In this document: positions 27,186 through 34,477 of the stretch, piece after piece
How positions within the stretch are numbered: position 1 is the first letter of the stretch
Layout of the letters: each line of letters opens with the position of its first letter
From: Flavobacterium sp. SUN052
GTDB taxonomy: Bacteria; Bacteroidota; Bacteroidia; Flavobacteriales; Flavobacteriaceae
Assembly: GCF_028867935.1 (NCBI RefSeq)
Contig: NZ_JAPQNS010000008.1
Coordinates: 62,001 to 126,000 of the forward strand
DNA length: 64,000 nucleotides
Reading direction: 5' to 3'
The notes under the pieces: generated by a model
The model's database searches: none
The model's input: the letters and a program-made list of their open reading frames with translations, nothing else
Told to the model about the DNA's origin: nothing
Program-made: the position numbers and the translations under genes

Positions 27186-27608
27186 TCAACAATCCACGGA
27201 AACAATTGAAAAGATGGCGATCACTTTTGTCTCCTGCATTGGCGTCTGGTAGGGCTCAAAGATGTAATCAGCCGGGTCATACGGGCAATCAGCGATGACC
27301 AGCAGCACCGCACCAGCGCTAAACTGGTCCATTTCGCGCCATTCGTGGGGGGCTAGCACCAGGCACTGCTCAGGCGAATCAAGTACATAATCACGGGCAA
27401 CTTGGCCATCGTTGACATAGACCCGACAACTGCCCGAGGTGCAAATGAGCGCACACGTCATGCGGTGATGGCGGTGGCCGCCCCGCTGCCGATTCCCAAC
27501 CCCATAAATTAGAAACAGGCGTTGAATCGGGTTTGGCAGGACCGACTCAAACACCGTTAGGTTGCCATTGTCGGCCTGCGTTGTGGTCAGTCTATATAGG
27601 TTCGCCAT
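27186..27608 (-). CDS. FdtA/QdtA-type cupin (sugar 3,4-ketoisomerase-like)
   Basis: 140-residue cytoplasmic single-domain cupin. The segment QRGGHRHHRMTCALICTSGSCRV matches the metal-site strand of FdtA/QdtA/WxcM C-terminal domains, which isomerise dTDP-4-keto-6-deoxyglucose to 3-keto sugars for surface polysaccharide synthesis. The typical ending VIADCPYDPADYI is also present. It starts 9 bases after the TonB-dependent receptor stop and may be its operon partner. No other nucleotide-sugar genes are in the window, so a role in biosynthesis is doubtful and a regulatory or catabolic use is possible. Confidence 0.75.
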   Translation of the reverse strand: MANLYRLTTTQADNGNLTVFESVLPNPIQRLFLIYGVGNRQRGGHRHHRMTCALICTSGSCRVYVNDGQVARDYVLDSPEQCLVLAPHEWREMDQFSAGAVLLVIADCPYDPADYIFEPYQTPMQETKVIAIFSIVSVDC

Positions 27609-27617
27609 AGGCGTCGC

Positions 27618-30077
27618 TTAAAACTCTTTATCACCAAATTCATTCCCCGGTAGCTTCGCCCGCTTGCTCATTTGCCGGAACGAATAGCTCAGGTTGATCA
27701 GAAAAATGTCTTTCTCCTGAATGTAATTGGTGGTGGTGAAAAAATCGCGGCCCCGCGTCGTGATACGCTGCTCGTTGGTTGGCAACAAACCCAGCGACAT
27801 ATTCTGCCACTGCGCCACTACGGTTAGGCGAGCCCCAAGCAAGCTTTTTTTGATCGACAAGTTGGGAATCAAAAAACGGGAATCTTCCCCCTGAGCGGTC
27901 AATCGCCGAGACAGGTAATTGACTGTTGCCTGCAGGCTCAGTGTCTTGCCCAGTTGCACGGTCGAATTGGCGTTAACCGAATAGACCCAGGCTACCCGGT
28001 CGAAGATCACGTCTTTTTGAAACAACTGCCCGGCCTGCGTGTATCGGTACAGGGTGCCACCCACATACAGCTTCCAGGCCTTGGTTAGCTTCAGGTCAGT
28101 AGCCAGTTCAAGACCTACGCGCTGCGCAAAACCGGCATTGGTGAAGATGCGACTCAATATGGTGTCGGCAAATACCCGGTTAACCCGGTTGATGGTATTC
28201 TGAACGCCCTGATAATAGAGGGTCGCCAGCAGGGTGCTTGCGCCCACCTCCTTACTTATGCCCAGCTCACCTAGGTTTACGAATTCGGGCAGTAGGTTGG
28301 GATCACCCTGCTCGAGTGTTTCGGAGTGTTCGCGCTCCGGTAAGGGATTCAGAGCAAAATTGCTGTTCCGCTGCACCCGCCGACTGAATCCAGCTCGCAA
28401 CGCCAGCCCCGGCTTTGGTTTATACAGCAGGTTGAACGATGGAAACAGGTTGTCGAGTGTCAGCCTATACGTTTGGTTAATGGGCAGCGACAGTACAGAC
28501 CGTATGGCGTGTTCGTAACGGAGACCAAAAGTATATTCCACCGTTTTAACAGCTGCGCCAAACTGACCGTACCAACTATGAATCTGATTGGTGATGGCAG
28601 TGCGTCCCGTAAAGGCAGGCAGCACAAGTAAAGGCAAACCGTTGCCGTTCTGCTGGCTATATCGGTAATCACCCGAATCGCCCTGATAGCGAAACTGGTA
28701 GCCGATATCGAGTTTACCTCCCCAGATAGGGATACTGCCGTCGAGGTTGGCCCGTAGGTTCTGAATCGGTCGTTCGGTCGTTGAGCGGGAATACTGAAGC
28801 GTATCGCGGTAGTTCGTCTGGTTGAGGTTGCGGTTCAGGGTAAAGCCGTCAATCAGGTCGTACTCGTATAAGGCCCCCACGCTTAGGGTTGCTTTGCTGG
28901 CGAAGGTGTGGATGTAATCGAGGTTAGCCGTGTAAAAGCGACCACCCTTTCGCACTAGGTTGCTGTTGAAATAGGTCCGTTGCCCAATCAAGTGCCCCGT
29001 GGTTCGGTCCGTTGTCGTGTTTGTATAGACGATATCAGCAATCCGGTCTTCGGTGCGTTTGCTTTGGTACAAACCCAGGTTCCACCTGTTGGCTTTGTTG
29101 GGTACGTAGGCCACGGCCAGGCGATTGGTCAAGGTGTAGCGGTCGAAGCTGCGCTCCCCGACGGAGGTAAACCGGGTAATCCGGTTGCCAATGGTCGTCT
29201 GGACATCACCCTCCCGCCGACCCGCAATATCGTTGCGGATATAGGCCGAGCTGAGGGCAACATCCCACTTGTCGGAGCGGTAGTTCAGCGTCAGGTCGGG
29301 GCTGTAGCGGACAGGGTTACGGGCATTGCCAAAGGCATTCACGCTGGGCAGGCCGATGAGTGCGTTGAGCTGGGCCGACCAGCCATTATCAGTGCCTTTC
29401 CTGGTGACGATAGCGATGATGCCCGCTTTACCATCGGGATCGTAGCGGGCATTGGGCGTCGTGATCACCTCCACAGATTCGATACTATTGGCGGGTAACT
29501 GGTTAAGCAACGTACCCAAGTTAGCCTGCACGGGTTTGCCATTGAGCAGTACCAGAAAGCCGTTGGCCCCACGCAGACTGACTTCGCCTTCAGCGTTTAT
29601 GGTCAGGCCGGGCAGATTGCGCAGAATATCGGTGGCGGTTCCTCCGGTGGCCGATTGGAACTGAGCAGCCCGGTATGTTTGCCGGTCGGCCTGCACGATG
29701 ACATCAGCCCGCCGTCCGCTTACTTTTACTTCGTTGAGCAGACGGGCGTCGCCTTCGAGGGTCATGGTTCCCAGGTCGATTAGCTGCGCCTGGGCAACGG
29801 TGACAGGTATGGCAACGGATTTGTAGCCGACAAAAAAGGTGCGAAGCACGTAATTGCCCGCCTGGTTACTGGGAATTTGGTACTGGCCAGTGGTGTCGGT
29901 GATAGTCCCCCCTACTGCTACCGAATCGGGCAGACGATACAGGGCAACACTTACATACGGCACTGGCTTCTGCGTACCCCGATCCAGAATACGTCCACTG
30001 ATGGTTGTCTGCGCATTGACTGTCGTGGAGAGCAGGGCCAGTGCCGCCAGTAAAAATCCTACCGTTTTTCGTATCAT
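27618..30077 (-). CDS. TonB-dependent outer-membrane receptor, non-SusC type
   Basis: 819-residue outer-membrane beta-barrel family protein. The signal peptide ends near TTVNA (residue 22). A carboxypeptidase-regulatory-like domain (TISGRILDRGTQKPVPYVSVALY, residues 25-105) is followed by a plug-like region (ATDILRNLPGLTINAEGEVSLRG; ESVEVITTPNARYDPDGKAG) and a long barrel. It lacks the SusC LDEVVVVGYG motif, is shorter than SusC, and no SusD gene is beside it. Such proteins often have unknown substrates, including peptides and metals. The cupin gene follows by 9 bases. Confidence 0.88.
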   Translation of the reverse strand: MIRKTVGFLLAALALLSTTVNAQTTISGRILDRGTQKPVPYVSVALYRLPDSVAVGGTITDTTGQYQIPSNQAGNYVLRTFFVGYKSVAIPVTVAQAQLIDLGTMTLEGDARLLNEVKVSGRRADVIVQADRQTYRAAQFQSATGGTATDILRNLPGLTINAEGEVSLRGANGFLVLLNGKPVQANLGTLLNQLPANSIESVEVITTPNARYDPDGKAGIIAIVTRKGTDNGWSAQLNALIGLPSVNAFGNARNPVRYSPDLTLNYRSDKWDVALSSAYIRNDIAGRREGDVQTTIGNRITRFTSVGERSFDRYTLTNRLAVAYVPNKANRWNLGLYQSKRTEDRIADIVYTNTTTDRTTGHLIGQRTYFNSNLVRKGGRFYTANLDYIHTFASKATLSVGALYEYDLIDGFTLNRNLNQTNYRDTLQYSRSTTERPIQNLRANLDGSIPIWGGKLDIGYQFRYQGDSGDYRYSQQNGNGLPLLVLPAFTGRTAITNQIHSWYGQFGAAVKTVEYTFGLRYEHAIRSVLSLPINQTYRLTLDNLFPSFNLLYKPKPGLALRAGFSRRVQRNSNFALNPLPEREHSETLEQGDPNLLPEFVNLGELGISKEVGASTLLATLYYQGVQNTINRVNRVFADTILSRIFTNAGFAQRVGLELATDLKLTKAWKLYVGGTLYRYTQAGQLFQKDVIFDRVAWVYSVNANSTVQLGKTLSLQATVNYLSRRLTAQGEDSRFLIPNLSIKKSLLGARLTVVAQWQNMSLGLLPTNEQRITTRGRDFFTTTNYIQEKDIFLINLSYSFRQMSKRAKLPGNEFGDKEF

Positions 30078-30159
30078 CGAGACATGGCATTCTAAAAGAA
30101 CTCACCACAAACACTGTTTTTTAATCTAGTTTACTCCCACAGTAACCCAAAAATTCAAC

Positions 30160-31158
30160 TTATAGCTTGGGGCTCATGAGTGTCAAGGTGTCACCCGTAT
30201 CCATCACCTCGAACAAACGCGCCCGAATGTCACCGGAGTTAGGCTGATGTAAGGTCAGCATCAGCCGACCGTCGAAGGTATAGAACAGCATGGCGTGTCC
30301 CCCGTTTTTTTCGAATAGACGCGGCTGTTGCCTCCACGGCCCGGCGATTTTACCGGTTTTCGATTCGGCAATACCGACCGCGTAGCCATCCTTACCGAAG
30401 CTCGACCAGAGCATGAGCAGCTTACCCGTTTTGGTTCGGTAAAACCACGGCCCGTCGGTAATATTCCCGCTTGATTGATAGGCCTTCACATCGATTTGCT
30501 TCACCCAATCGGCGTCGGAAGCCCGGAACAGCGTTTTGGGCTTTCCAACGGGGGCCGACAAACCTTTTCTCAGCCGGACAACATCCATCGTCCCATCCCC
30601 CATCTGCACCCATTCGTGGCAAAAAACGAGGTAAGGCTTTCCTTTCTCAACAAACAGCGTTCCATCGAGGGACATCCAGTCAGGTGGAGTCATGGCCTGA
30701 TTAGAAAGGGGTTTAAATGGCCCGGCGGGGCTGTCACCCACTAAAATAGCCGTTCCTCGCACCACCGTTTTGGCAGTTCGACCCGGTACGAGTTGGGGAA
30801 CTGCTTTGTCAGGGTCGGTGAAGGTAGCAAAGAGATAGTATTTACCTCGATACCGATGCACTTCGGGGGCCCATGCCCCATGCCCAGGCGAAGCCCACCA
30901 ATTTTCGGGGATCTCAAAAACGGGGGTCGGGCCGGTCCAGGTGTCAAGGTCTTTGCTGGTATACACCACCACGCCGTTGTGCCCGTGGGGCATCACGCTT
31001 TTGTCGTAGGCCGATGAGTAGAGGTAGTAGGTCTGAGTGGCCGATTCGGGCAGGATAAACGGGTCTCGCACAAACAGATCCAGCCGGTTGATGGTTTTCT
31101 GCGCCCAGACATCGGGCGAACTCAGAAAACTCAAAAAAGTGATCAGCCAATAACGCAT
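30160..31158 (-). CDS. GH43-type secreted glycosidase
   Basis: About 332 residues forming a five-bladed propeller of the GH43 type. The start chosen is ATG 31158 (MRYWLITFLSFLSSPDVWAQ, signal peptide); an upstream ATG at 31239 would run into the neighbouring gene. FVRDPFIL carries the first catalytic Asp, GHGAWAPEVHRYRGKYYLF the blade-2 motif, DWMSLDGTLFVEKGKPYLV the middle Asp, and GGHAMLFYTFDGRLMLTLHQPN the last blade. GH43 enzymes act on arabinan, xylan, galactan or related chains with inversion. It lies 81 bases after the next GH43 gene in the same orientation. Confidence 0.88.
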   Translation of the reverse strand: MRYWLITFLSFLSSPDVWAQKTINRLDLFVRDPFILPESATQTYYLYSSAYDKSVMPHGHNGVVVYTSKDLDTWTGPTPVFEIPENWWASPGHGAWAPEVHRYRGKYYLFATFTDPDKAVPQLVPGRTAKTVVRGTAILVGDSPAGPFKPLSNQAMTPPDWMSLDGTLFVEKGKPYLVFCHEWVQMGDGTMDVVRLRKGLSAPVGKPKTLFRASDADWVKQIDVKAYQSSGNITDGPWFYRTKTGKLLMLWSSFGKDGYAVGIAESKTGKIAGPWRQQPRLFEKNGGHAMLFYTFDGRLMLTLHQPNSGDIRARLFEVMDTGDTLTLMSPKL

Positions 31159-31239
31159 GGTTGAAGAGTTGATAGGTACAAAATTACCACCCGTTTGCCG
31201 GGGATTTGTCTCAAGTAACGGGTACGCCGGTTGCAACAA

Positions 31240-32784
31240 TTACTCCAGACCGCGGTATTGGAATCGGCGGAAGCGCACTTCTCCCTGCCCAGCGGCATAG
31301 AGCGTGAGGCTGATGGGCCGAAAGCCCGATACTTCGAGGCTCATGGGTAATTTGGTCCAGGCACGGCCATCGGCGCTGTAGTACAGGGCGACGTCGTTGT
31401 TGAGATTGCGCAGTCTGAACCAGATGTGCTGCCCTTTAAACGGAAACTGGCTCGATGCGTTACTATTGCTATGCACCACGAGTTGACCATTTTTCAGACC
31501 AATACCACCTGTGCTGTTGCCCTCTGTACCGTAGAGTAACAACCCTGCTTCGGCTCCCTCGTCTAGAACAGCTTCGACTTCTGCTTCGTAAGCGTGGTTA
31601 ACCGGAAAGCAACCCAACCGGCTCGACGTAGCCACCGACATACCCTGTGCGGTCATGCGGAGTTGATTGCCACCCGTCCGAAACCAGTCGCCGATCTCGC
31701 CGGGGTTCCAGCTACGCCATTGTAAACCGAGAGTGGATGCCGCAAAATCGTCGGAGAGCGTCATGCCGTTACCCATGTTTTGCCCACCAACCGGCGACGG
31801 GTAATAGCCAGCTCCTGCATTATCGGCAGCAATCGTTGGCCAGCCGTCAGCGGTCCAGCTTACGGGTAGCATGAGCGTTTGCCGACCGGCATTGCGGTAG
31901 CCGTTTTCGTATCCATGAAAGATGGTGTACCATTGACCGTCGGGTGTATCGATTAGCGTCGCATGTCCCTGTGACCACCAGCGCTCACTACGGGTGCGGG
32001 TTTTAATGAGTGGGTTCAGGGGCGAGTTTTCCCACGGTCCCAGCGGAGAGCGCGACCGGGCTACCACGGCCATGTGGCTTGTCGATGGACCCGTGGTGCC
32101 GCCCTCTGCCGACGTCAAATAATAATAGCCATTGCGGTATAGTAATTTGGGACTTTCGAGACAGAAGCACTCAACCAACCATTCGTCGGGATATTTCCAG
32201 CCCTCGTACACGGTCTTGATTTCGCCAATGGTTTTGGTACCGCTCTCATCCAGTTCGATTACCTGCCCTTTGTTAACATATAGATACCGCTTGCCGTCGG
32301 GCGTAGCCATATGGCCGGGGTCGATCTTGCCGGGCAACTTCAACGCAATAGGCTCCGACCAGGGTCCTTCAGGCTTTTTGGCGGTTATCACATAATTCTC
32401 GAAGGTTCGTTTCCCATCTTTCCAGTCTGACACGAAGGTGGTATAGAGGTAAAACGTGCCTTTGTGATAAGTCAAATCGGGCGCCCAGGAGTTTCCGTAG
32501 TTTTTGGTGGCGGCATACCCAATCGGCTTCCAATTGACCAGATCACGGGAGTGCCAGATCAATAGCGACGGTGTGCCGCCCATACTGTGGGTCATGTAGT
32601 AATCGGACCCAACGCGGCAGATGGTCGGGTCGGCAAAGCGGCCAGGAATAATCGGGTTCAGGTACGTTCCGTTACCCCGATCAGCCACAAACTGCCGCTC
32701 GGTTGTCGGGTTAACCTGGGCCACGGCCACATTACTACAGGGCAAAAGCCACGCTGCCCAGAAAGCAAGCAGGTTTAGTTTCAC
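31240..32784 (-). CDS. GH43 glycosidase with C-terminal lectin-like domain
   Basis: 514-residue secreted enzyme. The signal peptide ends near VAVAQ (residue 23). The GH43 propeller (about 38-330) has PGRFADPTICRVGSDYYMTHS with the catalytic base Asp, SWAPDLTYHKGTFYLYTTF, and ECFCLESPKLLYRNGYYYLTSA with the likely catalytic Glu. The last 165 or so residues (LSDDFAASTLGLQWRSWN, then EVEAVLDEGAEAGLLLYG) form a concanavalin-like beta-sandwich as in beta-xylosidase/arabinofuranosidase-type GH43 proteins. It probably removes arabinose or xylose from side chains. It is in a minus-strand run with the sulfatase upstream (39-base gap). Confidence 0.92.
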   Translation of the reverse strand: MKLNLLAFWAAWLLPCSNVAVAQVNPTTERQFVADRGNGTYLNPIIPGRFADPTICRVGSDYYMTHSMGGTPSLLIWHSRDLVNWKPIGYAATKNYGNSWAPDLTYHKGTFYLYTTFVSDWKDGKRTFENYVITAKKPEGPWSEPIALKLPGKIDPGHMATPDGKRYLYVNKGQVIELDESGTKTIGEIKTVYEGWKYPDEWLVECFCLESPKLLYRNGYYYLTSAEGGTTGPSTSHMAVVARSRSPLGPWENSPLNPLIKTRTRSERWWSQGHATLIDTPDGQWYTIFHGYENGYRNAGRQTLMLPVSWTADGWPTIAADNAGAGYYPSPVGGQNMGNGMTLSDDFAASTLGLQWRSWNPGEIGDWFRTGGNQLRMTAQGMSVATSSRLGCFPVNHAYEAEVEAVLDEGAEAGLLLYGTEGNSTGGIGLKNGQLVVHSNSNASSQFPFKGQHIWFRLRNLNNDVALYYSADGRAWTKLPMSLEVSGFRPISLTLYAAGQGEVRFRRFQYRGLE

Positions 32785-32823
32785 AATTCAGTTGGTTCAA
32801 TGAGATGTTCAGTCGGTGGATTG

Positions 32824-34224
32824 TCAGGCACCTTTCTTTTTTTCGGTTGTCCCACCCCGTGATTTAGCCCAGCGCGTTGGAATCTCTTTGGCCAGCCGTG
32901 CTTTCACCGACTGTAGTTTGGGGCTGGCGGCCTGGTTGGTCCATTCGTGCGGATCGGTGGTATGGTCATACAGTTCGTCGGAACCATCGGGGTAGCGGAT
33001 ATAGCGGTAACGGCCATCTGTTACCGATGAAAAGCCTTCGCCGTAGGTCATCAGGCTGGGTTTCCAGGCAATGGTGGGCTTCTCGAAAATGGGCACCAGG
33101 CTCGTTCCGTCGAGGGTGTGTTTTGGGGGATTGAGCCCGCACAAGGCCACCAGCGTTGGGTATAGGTCAATCAGGTTAACCGTCTGCGGACAACTAAACG
33201 CCTTGCCATTCGGGAGCCGGATCAACAGGGGCGCATATGCCGACAACTGCCAGAGCGTCCCTTTCTGCCAGCGTTCTTTCTCGCCCATGTGGTAGCCGTT
33301 GTCTGACGCGACGATCACAATGGTGTTCCGGGCATGGGGGCTATTATCCAGCGCTTCGATGACGCGCCCCACCGACCAGTCGACAAACGACGTTGTGGCC
33401 AGGTAGCCATAGAGCATTTCCCGGAAAGCCTCGTGCCGCTCGGCAGTCGAGCCCGTACTGAATCGTTTCAGCGAATCGACCAGCTCGCGCCCCTGGGCGG
33501 GAACATCGGCCAGATCGTCGGGGCGGTAACCGCTAGGCATAACAACGGCACTCTGCTGATGCAGTTCGAAAAACCGTTTAGGCGCCGTGTAGGGCGTGTG
33601 CGGCCGCCAGAATCCGAGGTAACAAAAGAAGGGCTGGGCAGTCGCTTCACCGTTGCGGGGTTTTCGGATGAACTCAATGGCGGCATCGGCATTGACCACA
33701 TCGGGAAAATCAGAATCAGGACCTTCCCAAGCTTTCACGGTCCGAAAATCACCCGGTCCCTTCGCAAAAGGTCCGAAGCCCCCCTTGAAAATGGGTCGAT
33801 TGTCGAACATCTTTTCTTCCCGCACCTTCCCCACTTCAGCATGAAAAATCTTGCCTCGCCCGAAAGTTTCGTACCCATTCCGCTTGAAGCATTCGGGCAT
33901 CATTTCGGTTGTGGCCAGTACCGAGGTCGAGTCGTAAAATTCCCCTCCGTTATAGTAGGCCCCGGTTTTATGCGGGTACACCCCACTGAAAAAAGCCGCT
34001 CTGGATGGTACGCAAACAGGCGACGCGCATACATTCTGAGTGAAGTTGTAGGCCTGTTGTTTAAACTTATCGAGATAGGGCGTTCTGGCCAGGGGGTAAT
34101 GCTTCATAACACCCCAGCCGTTCATGTCGTCGACAGTGATAAACAACACATTAGGCTTCGATGGAGGAGAAGACTTCGGTACAACGCCCAGCAGGGCCAG
34201 ATAAATCAGAACGGGTAGAAGCAT
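32824..34224 (-). CDS. Secreted sulfatase, iduronate-2-sulfatase-like (Cys type)
   Basis: About 466 residues. The start chosen is ATG 34224 (MLLPVLIYLALLGVVP, signal-like); an in-frame GTG 21 bases upstream is an alternative. VLFITVDDMNGWG is the N-terminal metal motif. The active site is CVPSR with Cys71, preceded by another Cys five residues earlier. GRGKIFHAE replaces the common GKWH motif, IVIVASDNGYHMGEKERWQKGTLW is typical of choline-sulfatase/iduronate-2-sulfatase-like enzymes, and a C-terminal YIRYPDGSDELYDHTTDPHEWTN segment ends the fold. It heads a run with two GH43 genes and faces SusC2. Confidence 0.92.
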   Translation of the reverse strand: MLLPVLIYLALLGVVPKSSPPSKPNVLFITVDDMNGWGVMKHYPLARTPYLDKFKQQAYNFTQNVCASPVCVPSRAAFFSGVYPHKTGAYYNGGEFYDSTSVLATTEMMPECFKRNGYETFGRGKIFHAEVGKVREEKMFDNRPIFKGGFGPFAKGPGDFRTVKAWEGPDSDFPDVVNADAAIEFIRKPRNGEATAQPFFCYLGFWRPHTPYTAPKRFFELHQQSAVVMPSGYRPDDLADVPAQGRELVDSLKRFSTGSTAERHEAFREMLYGYLATTSFVDWSVGRVIEALDNSPHARNTIVIVASDNGYHMGEKERWQKGTLWQLSAYAPLLIRLPNGKAFSCPQTVNLIDLYPTLVALCGLNPPKHTLDGTSLVPIFEKPTIAWKPSLMTYGEGFSSVTDGRYRYIRYPDGSDELYDHTTDPHEWTNQAASPKLQSVKARLAKEIPTRWAKSRGGTTEKKKGA

Positions 34225-34477
34225 AGCCAGGACAGTTACTGTCACACAAAAAAACGACTCCGATCACGGACCGACTTGCTGGCCTGTCTTTTTGGTTTGC
34301 TCTCCCGTTCGGAAGAGTGCCCACTCCCCAGAATCTAAATTTACGTTTAAAGCAACTCCTGATAAGTTAAAGTATATTTTCCCACAGACAATACGGCCAA
34401 GATTCCGTACCGCTGGACCAATGGGTTCTTATCCTATGCCAGAATTTTGTTCAGAAAATCCCAAAATCCTATTTTGT
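34225..34477. promoter_or_regulatory. Divergent control region, sulfatase and SusC2
   Basis: 253 bases. On the plus strand TTAAAG occurs at 34347 and 34367 (20-base spacing), and the second copy abuts TATATTTT (34373-34380), a 7 of 8 match to the -7 consensus. TAAATTTA (34336-34343) is another candidate. None is strong, and the region is A/T-rich. Confidence 0.35.

Noticed and set aside
34225..34245. GTG start for the sulfatase at 32824
   Set aside because: The ATG seven codons on starts a normal signal peptide; the GTG cannot be ruled out but is less likely.
34292..34477. 62-codon N-terminal extension of SusC2
   Set aside because: It places a polar, signal-free stretch before the real signal peptide and lies in the promoter region.
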